Shown here: in pieces, positions 1 through 8,619 of the stretch
Layout: each line of letters starts with the position of its first letter
How positions within the stretch are numbered: the stretch's first letter is position 1
Assembly: GCF_021390535.1 (NCBI RefSeq)
Contig: NZ_JAJUXG010000007.1
Span: 248,001 to 312,000 of the forward strand
Origin: Dyadobacter sp. CY312
GTDB lineage: Bacteria; Bacteroidota; Bacteroidia; Cytophagales; Spirosomataceae
Direction of reading: 5' to 3'
DNA length: 64,000 nt
Translations under genes and position numbers: made by a program
The notes under the pieces: model-generated
What the model saw: only the letters and a program-made list of their open reading frames with translations
What the model was told of the DNA's origin: nothing
Databases searched by the model: none

Positions 1-1645
1 CCGTGAAAAAGGAACCTATCAGAGCGCAAACCGCAATGGGGATTTGACAGAACAAGTGACACGCGTACGTGAAGACAATAGCGACATTTTGCTCTCTTTA
101 ACACCACAAATCACAAAAGACATTTCATTGGGGCTGAATTTTGGAGCAAACCATCAGAAGTTTTTCTCCCGAACCACAGGTAATGCAGGCAGCGAATTTA
201 TCGCGCCAAATCTGTATACCATAACAAATACACTTACACAGTCATCTGTTTTTGGATTGACAGAATCATCGATTAATTCGGTGTATTTGTCCGGACAGGT
301 GGGTTACAAAGAGTTTTTGTTCCTTGATTTTTCTGCAAGAAATGACTGGTCGTCGACACTTTCTCCAGCTAACAATTCCTTTTTCTACCCGGCTGTTAGC
401 GCGAGTTTTGTAGTTACCGATGCACTTAATATCCAGAGCGATGTGCTTAGCTTCCTGAAACTGAGAGCTTCTGTGGCGCAGGCAGGAAGTTCGGGTTCGC
501 CATATCAGTTAACTGGAAATTATTCCATTGATGCAATTTCACATGGTGGAATACCTTTGGCGACATATACTTCCACCATTCCTGACCCAAACCTTAAAAA
601 TGAACTGACCACTTCCTCCGAATTTGGTGTTGAAGCCCGTTTCTTTAAGAATCGTGCAGGACTTGCTTTCTCATATTATAATGCTGCAACCCGTAATCAG
701 ATATTGGACGTTCCGTTGCCGCCGTCAAGCACATTTGCTTCACGTCGTATCAATGCTGGTGAAATCCGCAACCATGGTATAGAGTTGACTTTGAACGGAA
801 CGCCAGTTAAAACGGACGGAGGTTTTACCTGGGATGCGACATTCAATTTTTCAAGAAACCGTAATGAAGTTGTTTCCCTTGCCGAAGGTGTTGACCTGTA
901 TACTTTGGGAACTGACCGGGGTGTTAACGTAATTGCTTCACCGGGAAAACCTTTCGGAACAATCATCGGGAATGGTTTCCAGTGGCTGCGCGACGATGCA
1001 GGTAACAGGCTTATTGATCCTGTAACTGGTTTACCTTTAAAGTCGAATGGTAAAGTGCTTTACGAACTTGGAAATGCATTGCCAAAGTGGATAGGAGGAT
1101 TTAATAACACTTTCCGTTACAAAGGAATTTCTCTTTCAGGGCTGGTTGACATCAGTCAGGGAGGGAAAATATATTCACAAAGTATGCGTGAAGAACTTGT
1201 GTACGGTACAATCAAGAAGACTTTACCAGGACGTGATGGTACTTATGTTGCAGAAGGTGTAGTAGCTTCCAAATCCGCTGATGGAACGTGGACAGGCACA
1301 GGACAGGCAAATACAAAACAGGTTCGTGCGCAGGATTACTGGAACGTGGTAGCGCCGGATAAAGACAACGTGATTCCGGAAGAAATGCTTAATGATGCGA
1401 GCTACGTCATGTTCCGCGAGCTGACTTTGAACTATTCACTTCCTGCAAAATTGGTCAGCCGTACTCCGTTCAAAGGAATGCGTGCCGGTGTGTATGGACG
1501 TAACCTGTTTTACCTGCAACGCAAAACAGAAGGTTTTGCTCCGGAAGCATCTTCATTCAACGTGAGCAATTCATCGCTTGGACTTGAATCTACCGCCTTG
1601 CCTTTGATGCGCTATTTCGGTGTGAGCTTAAATGTGGAGTTGTAA
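1..1645 (+). CDS. SusC/RagA-like TonB-dependent outer-membrane receptor, C-terminal part (5' end outside window)
   Basis: This is the C-terminal half of a SusC-type TonB-dependent transporter. Such proteins import oligosaccharides or other large nutrients across the outer membrane together with a SusD lipoprotein. The frame is open from base 2 with no in-frame stop before base 44, so the gene begins upstream; the TTG at 44 is not a real start. What is visible (about 547 residues) is beta-barrel only: alternating aromatic strands, the segment ARNDWSSTL that is typical of SusC proteins, and a last strand with aromatic and hydrophobic residues (MRYFGVSLNVEL) like an outer-membrane assembly signal. 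The plug and carboxypeptidase-regulatory-like domains must lie outside the window. The SusD partner begins 28 bp downstream. The substrate cannot be told from this part. Confidence 0.93.
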   Translation, partial: REKGTYQSANRNGDLTEQVTRVREDNSDILLSLTPQITKDISLGLNFGANHQKFFSRTTGNAGSEFIAPNLYTITNTLTQSSVFGLTESSINSVYLSGQVGYKEFLFLDFSARNDWSSTLSPANNSFFYPAVSASFVVTDALNIQSDVLSFLKLRASVAQAGSSGSPYQLTGNYSIDAISHGGIPLATYTSTIPDPNLKNELTTSSEFGVEARFFKNRAGLAFSYYNAATRNQILDVPLPPSSTFASRRINAGEIRNHGIELTLNGTPVKTDGGFTWDATFNFSRNRNEVVSLAEGVDLYTLGTDRGVNVIASPGKPFGTIIGNGFQWLRDDAGNRLIDPVTGLPLKSNGKVLYELGNALPKWIGGFNNTFRYKGISLSGLVDISQGGKIYSQSMREELVYGTIKKTLPGRDGTYVAEGVVASKSADGTWTGTGQANTKQVRAQDYWNVVAPDKDNVIPEEMLNDASYVMFRELTLNYSLPAKLVSRTPFKGMRAGVYGRNLFYLQRKTEGFAPEASSFNVSNSSLGLESTALPLMRYFGVSLNVEL

Positions 1646-1673
1646 TTGTATCAAACAGACATTATTTATCAAA

Positions 1674-3173
1674 ATGAAACATATATTTAAATCAATCGTA
1701 TTAACGGGCGCGGTTTGCTTCCTTCAGGCTTGTACAGGCGACTTCGAAAAACTGAATACGCCGCCAAACTCCGTTACAACTATCGACCCGGGACTATTGC
1801 TGTCAAGAGTTCAGAGAGATGGCGCTTTTGTGGAAGGCGTGGAATACCCCAACAATCAATACGGATCCTGGATACAGCAATGGGCAGGTGGGGTACTTAT
1901 TTCGAGTTCACGCTATATTGAACAGGCTGACAACAGTACCTGGGAATCGCATTACAACCTGATCAAAAACGTCAGCCAGATCAGAAACGAGATATTGAAA
2001 GGGCAGGAAAACGATCCGGCAGCAAGAACCAAACTCGCTATTGCGCGCGTGGTAGAAATTGCTGTTTGGCAACGCCTTACAGATCTTTTTGGTGATGTTC
2101 CGTATTCGCAAAGCGCAATGGGACCTACTCAGGTTACCAACAAGCCGGTGTTTGACACCCAGGAATCCATCTACAAGTCGCTTATCAATGATATTGATGT
2201 TGCCATTTCACAGCTAACAGTTGGTGACGCGAGTTACGGAACTGCGGATTTTTATTACAAAGGTGATGTAGCCAAATGGAAGAAATATGCCAATTCGCTA
2301 AAACTTCGCCTGGGAATGCGTATTCGTTATGCTGATCCTGCTTTGGCACAAAAGACTGTAACAGCTGCAATGGGACAACCTTTGCTGGAAAGTAATGCGG
2401 ACAATGCAACGGTTCCGACTTTCAACAATGCGACCAATGCCAACGTGCATCCGATATTGAACCACTTCCTGGCCGGAAGCCCGGATCTGAAATATCTTGC
2501 AGATGCTTTTGTAAATCAGTTGGTTTCAACCAATGATCCAAGGTTGCCGCGTATTGCTCAGCCAAGCGTGAATTCTGTTAAAGCTGGAACGCCCGCCTAC
2601 AAAGGAATCGGGGTAGCACTTACCGACGAAATCCTGAAAACCATCATCAAAGATGATTATTCAACTGCTTCAACGGCTACATTCTTCAACCGTGCTTACA
2701 GTCCTGCAATTCCGTGCATCGTGATGTCGTTCTCCGATGTTTCGTTTTATAAAGCTGAGGCAGCTTTGGAGGGTTGGGGTGCAACAGCGGATCAGGCCGA
2801 AGGATTTTACAAGGCTGGTGTTCAGGCTGCTCTTGCCCAAGATCCCTACAATGTAACCACGGTTCCTGCCAACTTTGCAGATCAGTTGTCTTTCACCGGA
2901 TTGACCAAAGAGCAAAAGCTTGAGAAAATCGGTACACAAAAATGGATTCAGCTTTTTGGCCGTTCTTATGAAGCATTTATTGAATGGAGAAGAATGGGAT
3001 ATCCGACTTTGAAAGCAGGACCGTTTGCCGGTTCAACCAACGGGACTATTCCTCGTCGTACCATTTATTCGTCGAGAGAGGCATTGTTAAATGAAGACAA
3101 CTATAAGGCTGCTGCTGCAAGGCTTTCTAATGGAGATACTTATATTTCCAAGGTTTGGTGGGATAAGCGATAG
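1674..3173 (+). CDS. SusD/RagB-family outer-membrane lipoprotein (SusD-like_2 type)
   Basis: This is the surface lipoprotein that caps the preceding SusC channel and binds substrate. I chose the ATG at 1674 because it gives a clean lipoprotein signal: MKHIFKS, a hydrophobic stretch, and lipobox LQAC with Cys20, followed by acidic residues. An in-frame ATG at 1632 overlaps the susC gene and would put an odd Cys-rich stretch before the signal. The 499-residue protein has the helical TPR-like region and the C-terminal pattern of this family, including FGRSYEAFIEWRRMGYP near residue 425 and a terminal ISKVWWDKR. It resembles the SusD-like_2 branch rather than classical starch SusD. A strong terminator at 3193-3240 ends the unit. 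Ligand unknown. Confidence 0.92.
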   Translation: MKHIFKSIVLTGAVCFLQACTGDFEKLNTPPNSVTTIDPGLLLSRVQRDGAFVEGVEYPNNQYGSWIQQWAGGVLISSSRYIEQADNSTWESHYNLIKNVSQIRNEILKGQENDPAARTKLAIARVVEIAVWQRLTDLFGDVPYSQSAMGPTQVTNKPVFDTQESIYKSLINDIDVAISQLTVGDASYGTADFYYKGDVAKWKKYANSLKLRLGMRIRYADPALAQKTVTAAMGQPLLESNADNATVPTFNNATNANVHPILNHFLAGSPDLKYLADAFVNQLVSTNDPRLPRIAQPSVNSVKAGTPAYKGIGVALTDEILKTIIKDDYSTASTATFFNRAYSPAIPCIVMSFSDVSFYKAEAALEGWGATADQAEGFYKAGVQAALAQDPYNVTTVPANFADQLSFTGLTKEQKLEKIGTQKWIQLFGRSYEAFIEWRRMGYPTLKAGPFAGSTNGTIPRRTIYSSREALLNEDNYKAAAARLSNGDTYISKVWWDKR

Positions 3174-3192
3174 TCTGATTTGATTGATATGT

Positions 3193-3240
3193 AAAAGGGC
3201 GGAAATCACCGGGTTGGTTTTCGCCCTTTTACGTTTTTCA
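3193..3240 (+). terminator. Rho-independent terminator after the SusC/SusD pair
   Basis: The arms AAAAGGGCG and CGCCCTTTT are complementary and flank a loop of about 30 nt; GGAAA/TTTTC extends the pairing inward. It lies 19 bp after the SusD stop and is followed by ACGTTTTTC. Confidence 0.75.
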
Positions 3241-3332
3241 AAACACCGGCTTGTTTGCGTCAGAGGAGGGAAGGACAGACGCCGGAAACGTGTCGTGTGC
3301 CCCATAAACCGAAAGGGAGGATTACGAAAATC

Positions 3333-3599
3333 TTAGTTCTTAACCTGGCTTGTATGGAGGCGTACCAGATCTTCACTGGTGCTGGTGAGCAGGTCAATAG
3401 CGTCTACCTCGAGTATGTGCGATATCTGTATCAAACGCTCTACGGTGATGCGGGTGTAAGCGAGCTCTATTTTACTGTAAGCATTCTGAGAAATCCCAAG
3501 TTTCATTGCCAGATATTCCTGTGTGTAGTCTCTGAACTCCCTTATTTTCCTGATATTGGATGCCACCGTTCTGATTCTCTCTTCTATGTTTTCAGTCAT
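3333..3599 (-). CDS. Small XRE-family helix-turn-helix regulator
   Basis: This is a DNA-binding protein of about 88 residues (MTENIEERI start), or 92 if translation begins four codons earlier at 3611. The helix-turn-helix covers roughly residues 25-62: TQEYLAMKLGISQNAYSKIE holds the two helices and turn, then RITVERLIQISHILEV follows, typical of Cro/C1-type domains. The N-terminal helix ERIRTVASNIRKIREF precedes it. There is no sensor or second domain, so it probably dimerises and represses. It stands alone, convergent with the SusD gene, and no toxin or restriction partner lies next to it. An inverted repeat at 3638-3656 just upstream could be its own operator. Target genes are unknown. Confidence 0.8.
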   Translation of the reverse strand: MTENIEERIRTVASNIRKIREFRDYTQEYLAMKLGISQNAYSKIELAYTRITVERLIQISHILEVDAIDLLTSTSEDLVRLHTSQVKN

Positions 3600-3611
3600 A
3601 CGCGTATTCAA

Positions 3612-3948
3612 TTTTAGACAGTAACAATATAAAATTGACTTTATATACGGTAAAGTTTGTCCTTGAGATTTATCCGTTAGAATAAAAAATGATTACTCCC
3701 AGAGTTGACCTTCATTCGGTAAGCATAAGGTGTGTAGTAACCGGTTTGGTGAACTGTTTTCCGATTGCCAGCGGGATAAAAATTCTCGGACGTTGCCCAA
3801 TGGGTATGAAGGCAAACTTAAAAAGGTAATGACCTTGCAGGCCGGAATTCGAGCCCGATAAGATCGTTGCAATTTGTCAGAAGCCTGATAATATGAAATT
3901 TCTTGAAAACCTTCCCAGCAGTTTCCGGCTCTTGAAAGTGTGAATTAG
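3612..3948. other. Intergenic region, 337 bp
   Basis: This stretch lies between the XRE regulator and the membrane protein gene, both on the minus strand. Apart from the small dyad at 3638-3656 I see no coding sequence, RNA gene or clear terminator. Confidence 0.5.
3638..3656. promoter_or_regulatory. Possible autoregulatory operator of the XRE regulator
   Basis: ACTTTA and TAAAGT form a 6-bp inverted repeat separated by 7 bp, about 40 bp upstream of the regulator start. Position and dyad symmetry suit a dimeric helix-turn-helix protein. No second copy is available to confirm it. Confidence 0.25.
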
Positions 3949-4407
3949 TTATCTGATATAAGGTCGCGCGGCCAACGGGGAAAATGGCCAGGGAATGGCA
4001 ATGAAAATGATGATCAGCGCAATGGTAAACCAAACCAACATGGTTCCGAACTTCTCAGGATCGGCAACTTTTCTTTTTGACAAAGCGGATCCAATTGTGA
4101 TTATCATAATGGCGGTAAACATCAATGTGATGTGAACGAGGCCGAAAAAGGAGACATTTACGTCGCTGAGCGCTTCCTTAAAATTGCCCCAAAAATATTT
4201 GATAAGAGGGCTTTGGAAGTAGATAACCATACCGATCGTTAACTGAATGTGTGCAATTGTTGTAGTCCAATATCTTACAGCATTGTCGGTTTTGGTAAAA
4301 GGGGATTTGGAAGTATATCCTTTGTAAGCTCTGAAAATGGCATACAGTAAACTGACCAAGACAAGCCAGCGAAAAATTGTGTGACAAATTAATAGTGACG
4401 AATACAT
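3949..4407 (-). CDS. Four-helix integral membrane protein of unknown function (possible cytochrome b-like)
   Basis: A 152-residue protein with four predicted membrane helices at about residues 8-27, 47-65, 84-107 and 124-142. Loops are short, with a basic loop after helix 1 (YKGYTSK) and another after helix 3 (SKRKVADPEK). Histidines at positions 9, 53 and 92 lie in or at the ends of the first three helices, which would suit heme ligation; related Bacteroidota proteins are sometimes labelled cytochrome B. That label is not proven by the sequence. The gene is on the same strand as the MutS-like gene upstream, but 362 bp with hairpin repeats separates them, so it is probably transcribed separately. 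Confidence 0.75.
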   Translation of the reverse strand: MYSSLLICHTIFRWLVLVSLLYAIFRAYKGYTSKSPFTKTDNAVRYWTTTIAHIQLTIGMVIYFQSPLIKYFWGNFKEALSDVNVSFFGLVHITLMFTAIMIITIGSALSKRKVADPEKFGTMLVWFTIALIIIFIAIPWPFSPLAARPYIR

Positions 4408-4459
4408 GGCCTAAAATTACGTCGCAAAAATACCAAAAACATATAAATAATCGGATTAA

Positions 4460-4479
4460 CGTTTGTGAGGACACAAACG
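4460..4479. repeat. Hairpin repeat, copy 1
   Basis: CGTTTGTG and CACAAACG form a perfect 8-bp stem around the loop AGGA. The flanks GGATT on the left and GAGGCG on the right are shared with copy 3. Confidence 0.6.
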
Positions 4480-4523
4480 GAGGCGATCCGGCTAACAAAG
4501 CCCATTTCTGGCATTAAGCCATT

Positions 4524-4539
4524 GTTTGTGTCCTCACAA
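4524..4539. repeat. Hairpin repeat, copy 2 (inverted)
   Basis: This 16-nt stretch is the exact reverse complement of the core of copy 1, loop included (TCCT instead of AGGA). Its stem is shorter and its flanks are not conserved. Confidence 0.5.
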
Positions 4540-4604
4540 TCAATTCGTCCTTAGCAACGAACCTAAATTCTAACAACTATGATTCCGGCAAACCAATCGG
4601 ATTC

Positions 4605-4624
4605 CGTTTGTGGGGACACAAACG
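4605..4624. repeat. Hairpin repeat, copy 3
   Basis: CGTTTGTG and CACAAACG again form a perfect 8-bp stem, here around GGGA. It is preceded by GGATTC and followed by GAGGCGG, like copy 1, so the conserved unit is about 30 bp and longer than the hairpin. Confidence 0.6.
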
Positions 4625-4769
4625 GAGGCGGCTAAGGTTCCATTTATTGGATATCGGACAAAGAGTAATATCGTTATGTCGCGTAAGCAAAAGTGAGTAT
4701 CCTGGAAAGACACACCTTCTTACTGGTATTTTATTGCAAAATTGTTTTACTCCGTTTAAGCATCCTTTT

Positions 4770-6608
4770 TCAAATAATTTTGATTCCACTTTTCTTCATC
4801 AGTTCACTTGCATTAAAGTCAGTACAGATCCCTTCGGTCAGTTTATAATTAAAGATAATTTCACCTTCCTGAATAATACTATTGAAACTAAAATTGGCGA
4901 CAGAGCCAGTGTCCACAGTCAAATTCGCAAGTTCCAGATCATGCGTTGAAATAATCCCGAATGCATTCAGTTCATTCAATTGTTTGATAAGCGAGGCGCC
5001 ACCCCGGTAACGGTCCTGTGAATTGGTTCCTTTGAACATTTCGTCCAGCAAAAAGAAAATCTGTTCGCCGCTTTCGATCAGTTTTAAAAGTTGTTCTATT
5101 CTCTTTAATTCTGCATAAAAAGAAGAAATTCCTTCTTCCAGATTGTCCTGCGTCCGCATGCTCGTAAATATCTTCATATGTGATACCCGTCCATGAGCCG
5201 CACAACATGGCGCGCCCATTAAAGCAAGCACCAGGTTCACGCCTACGGTTCTGAGAAAGGTACTTTTTCCGGCCATGTTGGAACCTGTGATCATCGCTAT
5301 CTCACCTCTTCCGGTTAAATTAAAATCATTGGACACTCTCCTTTGCGTACTGATCAACGGATGCCCGAGTTCGCGAAAATCAATCACATAAGGTTCATCT
5401 ACAATTTCAGGAAAAGTGAACGTAGAATTTGCATAGGAGAATCCGGCCAAACTGCTCAATTCTTCCACTTCACTGATTGCCGAAACCCAGGATTTGAGAT
5501 ATTGACTATTCTTGTTTTTCCATTTTTCCGTCAGGATGATCAGATGGATATCGAATAGCCAGAAATTGTTAAAAATGGGGTAAAATTGATGCTTGAAATT
5601 ACCTTTTGTGCCACGGTTCTGAAATATCTCCAAAATTCTTTTCAGAACATTGATCTCACCCGACGCTGAGTAACTGCCATTACGGAATACAGATTGTAGT
5701 GTTTTAAGTATTTCTGATTCAAATGGTTCGGATTCAATTTTTGCTATCAGCGAGTAATATCCTGCCAAAATTTTCACATTGTGCTGGGTATCCCGTACGG
5801 TTTCTTCTGCAATGGATCTTACTGTTTTAAGAAACCGGGAATTGACAATTAAACTGACAGCCAGTGGCAGCATTGACCAAAAAGAATAATTCTGATTAAA
5901 ACGCAAAACTTCCACAAGATGCTTTCCATAATAAATAAGACTAGCCGTGGAAATCGCCGACAGGATAATGGAAATGATCAGATATTTGGATTGCCTTGGA
6001 AGCAGATCCACAGGTTTTTCAATCCAGGCTAAAAGTTTGTTGTAATCACTCTTTGCATTCTGATGGTGCATTCCGGATGCTTGAAAATTCTGTCTCCAAT
6101 CCAGTTTCGCTGACAGTTCTTTTATGGCTTTTTGCCTTTCAAGAATCACAGTTTCAGGCGCAGGTTCCGACAGCCATCTTGCAAGAAGCTGGTCAGCCGA
6201 TTCCGTGGTACTTCGGTTAATCAACTGAAAAAGAGAATGCGATCCGAATATGTCAAAATCAGAGGCGTAGTCATGATTTCGATCGATGAATCTCTCGCCG
6301 GTTGGAAAGCCGGAGAATTTATTTTGCTGTCGCAGCAGTTCATTCTCATTGATTTGCTTTAAAAATTCAATGTGTTTTTTCTGAAAAGAAAGCTTTTGAA
6401 AATATTTGATAAGCCATGTGAAGCCTAGCAAAAATAGTGGAATGAGTAGCAAAACCGGAACCACGAATCTCTTATTGGCGAGGAAAACGACTAGGCCAAA
6501 AGAGAGGATAAAAACGATCAATCGTATCAAAGAAAGTTTGGACAAAACGCTGCCCAGCTTTGCGAGCTCTGAACCGTACTTCTCAATCTTATTCTGAAAA
6601 ATGTGCAT
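4770..6608 (-). CDS. Membrane-anchored MutS-family ATPase
   Basis: This 612-residue protein carries only the core-lever and ATPase part of the MutS fold and lacks the mismatch-binding domain. The ATPase domain lies near residues 400-600: Walker A GSNMAGKST (442-450), an N-3-like FTSMRTQDNLEEGISSFYAE segment (481-500), Walker B FFLLDEMFKGTNS (518-530) and the STHD motif (554-557). Unlike canonical MutS it has two predicted membrane helices near the N terminus (about 28-45 and 48-69) and another pair near 208-226 and 243-260. It belongs to a Bacteroidota MutS-like subfamily of unknown role. Mismatch repair is unlikely without the recognition domain; DNA or membrane-linked roles are open. It is 259 bp from pncB and divergent from it. 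Confidence 0.85.
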   Translation of the reverse strand: MHIFQNKIEKYGSELAKLGSVLSKLSLIRLIVFILSFGLVVFLANKRFVVPVLLLIPLFLLGFTWLIKYFQKLSFQKKHIEFLKQINENELLRQQNKFSGFPTGERFIDRNHDYASDFDIFGSHSLFQLINRSTTESADQLLARWLSEPAPETVILERQKAIKELSAKLDWRQNFQASGMHHQNAKSDYNKLLAWIEKPVDLLPRQSKYLIISIILSAISTASLIYYGKHLVEVLRFNQNYSFWSMLPLAVSLIVNSRFLKTVRSIAEETVRDTQHNVKILAGYYSLIAKIESEPFESEILKTLQSVFRNGSYSASGEINVLKRILEIFQNRGTKGNFKHQFYPIFNNFWLFDIHLIILTEKWKNKNSQYLKSWVSAISEVEELSSLAGFSYANSTFTFPEIVDEPYVIDFRELGHPLISTQRRVSNDFNLTGRGEIAMITGSNMAGKSTFLRTVGVNLVLALMGAPCCAAHGRVSHMKIFTSMRTQDNLEEGISSFYAELKRIEQLLKLIESGEQIFFLLDEMFKGTNSQDRYRGGASLIKQLNELNAFGIISTHDLELANLTVDTGSVANFSFNSIIQEGEIIFNYKLTEGICTDFNASELMKKSGIKII

Positions 6609-6660
6609 TTAAGAATTTCTTTTTGTGGAGGTTTTCAATCACCGATTAACTCTGCTCACC

Positions 6661-6675
6661 CCGATTTGAAATCGG
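6661..6675. repeat. Mini-hairpin repeat a
   Basis: CCGATTTGAAATCGG is a perfect 7+1+7 palindrome. With 6691-6703 and 6770-6784 it forms a group of hairpins of different stem sequence but similar TTGnAA cores, like REP-type repeats. Confidence 0.5.
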
Positions 6676-6690
6676 ATTGTCGCTTGTTGA

Positions 6691-6703
6691 GCGTTTGTAA
6701 CGC
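6691..6703. repeat. Mini-hairpin repeat b
   Basis: GCGTTTGTAACGC has 5-bp arms (GCGTT/AACGC) around TGT. It shares the TTGTAA core with the neighbouring mini-hairpins. Confidence 0.45.
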
Positions 6704-6769
6704 CACACCCCGGCAAAATGCATCGTGAATCAAAAGCTATACAACCTAACGAATGACTGCCAATTGTAA

Positions 6770-6784
6770 ATTGGAGTGGGCAAG
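6770..6784. repeat. Mini-hairpin repeat c
   Basis: CCAATTGTAAATTGG has 6-bp arms (CCAATT/AATTGG) around GTA. It is followed by AGTGGG, slightly reminiscent of the CACACCCC stretch after repeat b. Confidence 0.45.
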
Positions 6785-6867
6785 TTATCGAAATCTACAC
6801 CTTCGTGATTCGAAATAGCCGGGAATTTTTAGTAAATAGGCACTTTGTTTATTCTAATTCATAACAC

Positions 6868-8331
6868 ATGATCAACCGGCTTTACGATACTTCTCTTGGT
6901 TTACTGACCGACCTTTACCAGCTTACAATGGCTTATGGTTACTGGAAATCGGGCAAAGCAGAACAGGAAGCCGTATTTAATCTTTATTTTCGAAAACATC
7001 CTTTTGAGGGAGGTTTCACTATTGCCTGCGGTTTGAGCAGTGTGATTGACTATCTGAATGAATATCGTTTCGACGAGGATGATCTCGAATACATAGCTTC
7101 GCTCACAGGCAATGACGGCGAAAAATTGTTTGAGCCTGAGTTCCTGGATTACCTCCGGAAAATGGAATTGAAATGCAGTGTAGACGCGGTACCCGAAGGT
7201 ACTGTTGTATTCCCCAACGAGCCACTTCTCAGGATTCAGGGACCGATTTTACAGTGTCAGTTGCTCGAAACTCCGCTTCTGACCCTGATCAATTTCCAGT
7301 CACTTATTGCTACAAAAGCGGCCCGCATGCGTTTGGTAGCCAAGGAAGACACATTACTGGAGTTTGGTTTAAGACGTGCGCAGGGCCCCGATGGTGGAAT
7401 GACCGCCAGCCGCGCTGCTTACATAGGAGGTTGCGATGCGACTTCAAATGTGCTGGCGGGAAAACTGTACGGTATTCCGGTGAAAGGAACCCATGCCCAC
7501 AGCTGGGTGATGTCGTTTGACAGCGAGCTGGAAGCCTTCGAAACCTACGCCAGATATATGCCCAATAATGTGACGCTACTGGTCGACACCTATGATTCAT
7601 TGGAAGGTGTAGAACATGCCATTGTAGTCGGGAATCAGCTGCGGGAGCGTGGATATGATCTTGGGGCAATTCGTCTGGATTCGGGCGATTTGGCTTACCT
7701 GAGTATTGAAGCACGCAAACTTCTGGATGAAGCTGGTTTTGAAAAAACAGGTATCGTAGCCAGTAACGACCTGGATGAATACATCATGGATAGTTTAAAA
7801 ATCCAGGGAGCGCGCATCAATATCTGGGGAATTGGCACCAAACTGGTTACTGCATTTGATCAGCCTGCATTGGGTGGCGTTTTTAAACTGGCGGCAATCA
7901 AAAATGAAGCTGATGAATGGGACTATAAATTGAAGCTTTCGGAGCAAGCTATTAAGGTTTCCACGCCGGGTATACAGCAGGTGCGCCGTTACAAAGATGG
8001 TAAGGGATATATCTCCGATATGATTTTTAACATTGAAACGCCGCTGGTTGGAAAGTCGACGATGGTGGATCCGTATGATTTTACCAGAAACCGATCCTTT
8101 TCGGACACAGCATCCTATGAGGATTTGCTGGTACCGGTTTTTGCTGACGGACAGTTGATTTATACCCTTCCTTCGATTCACGAAACGAGAGATCGTGTTC
8201 AGGAGCAATTGTCTCATTTTCATAAAGGTACCAAGCGATTTGTAAATCCCCACACTTATCCTGTCGGTCTGGAAAAACAATTGTTTGATCTGAAAACGGA
8301 GCTCATTGTGAAGCTAAGAGCAGGGGAGTAA
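6868..8331 (+). CDS. pncB: Nicotinate phosphoribosyltransferase
   Basis: This cytoplasmic enzyme makes nicotinate mononucleotide from nicotinate and PRPP, the entry step of NAD salvage, driven by ATP through a phosphohistidine. The 487-residue protein begins with the family signature LLTDLYQLTMAYGYW (12-26). It carries the active-site histidine region GTHAHSWVMSF (207-217), where one of the His residues is the expected phosphorylation site, and the phosphoribosyl-binding segment around IRLDSGDLAYLS. Length and both ends match the family, and the ATG at 6868 directly precedes the conserved N terminus. A DUF3820 gene follows after 45 bp but has its own promoter box. No NAD-biosynthesis neighbour is present. 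Confidence 0.95.
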   Translation: MINRLYDTSLGLLTDLYQLTMAYGYWKSGKAEQEAVFNLYFRKHPFEGGFTIACGLSSVIDYLNEYRFDEDDLEYIASLTGNDGEKLFEPEFLDYLRKMELKCSVDAVPEGTVVFPNEPLLRIQGPILQCQLLETPLLTLINFQSLIATKAARMRLVAKEDTLLEFGLRRAQGPDGGMTASRAAYIGGCDATSNVLAGKLYGIPVKGTHAHSWVMSFDSELEAFETYARYMPNNVTLLVDTYDSLEGVEHAIVVGNQLRERGYDLGAIRLDSGDLAYLSIEARKLLDEAGFEKTGIVASNDLDEYIMDSLKIQGARINIWGIGTKLVTAFDQPALGGVFKLAAIKNEADEWDYKLKLSEQAIKVSTPGIQQVRRYKDGKGYISDMIFNIETPLVGKSTMVDPYDFTRNRSFSDTASYEDLLVPVFADGQLIYTLPSIHETRDRVQEQLSHFHKGTKRFVNPHTYPVGLEKQLFDLKTELIVKLRAGE

Positions 8332-8343
8332 CACGGGTCTGAC

Positions 8344-8351
8344 TACCTTTG
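8344..8351 (+). promoter_or_regulatory. TAnnTTTG -7 box upstream of the DUF3820 gene
   Basis: TACCTTTG matches the Bacteroidota -7 consensus exactly and ends 25 nt before the ATG at 8377. No clear -33 TTTG is seen at the right distance. Confidence 0.55.
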
Positions 8352-8376
8352 TAAATATTTTGAAATCAAACATTGA

Positions 8377-8613
8377 ATGAACAATATACCACCGGTTAAT
8401 TCCGAAATATTAAAAGAGTTGATCACCTACCGAATGCCTTTTGGAAAACACAAAGGCCAACTGATTATCGACCTACCGGTTTCGTATCTGGAATGGTTTG
8501 AGCGGGAAGGTTTGCCTCAGGGAAAACTGGGGATTATGCTCAATACGATGTACGAAATCCGTCTGAATGACCTCATGTTTTTGGTCGACGGTTTGAAGGA
8601 GCGATTTCGCTGA
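8377..8613 (+). CDS. DUF3820 family protein
   Basis: A 78-residue cytoplasmic protein. The pattern MPFGKHKGQLIIDLP (20-34), then YLEWFEREGLPQGKLGIML (37-55) and a C-terminal helix, is the DUF3820 signature. The function of this family is not established; members have been described as virulence-related or nucleic-acid-associated, but nothing here decides. It follows pncB by 45 bp, has its own -7 box at 8344, and is followed by a strong hairpin shared with the convergent outer-membrane protein gene. Confidence 0.85.
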   Translation: MNNIPPVNSEILKELITYRMPFGKHKGQLIIDLPVSYLEWFEREGLPQGKLGIMLNTMYEIRLNDLMFLVDGLKERFR

Positions 8614-8619
8614 ACGCAC

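Larger units (their letters stand above)
4408..4769. other. Intergenic region with hairpin repeats, 362 bp
   Basis: The gap between the four-helix membrane protein and the MutS-like gene holds three related hairpin sequences (4460-4479, 4524-4539 and 4605-4624). I see no gene in it. Confidence 0.5.

Noticed and set aside
3255-3617. Open frame of 120 codons on the plus strand
   Set aside because: It is the antisense of the XRE regulator, whose helix-turn-helix motif is clear on the minus strand.
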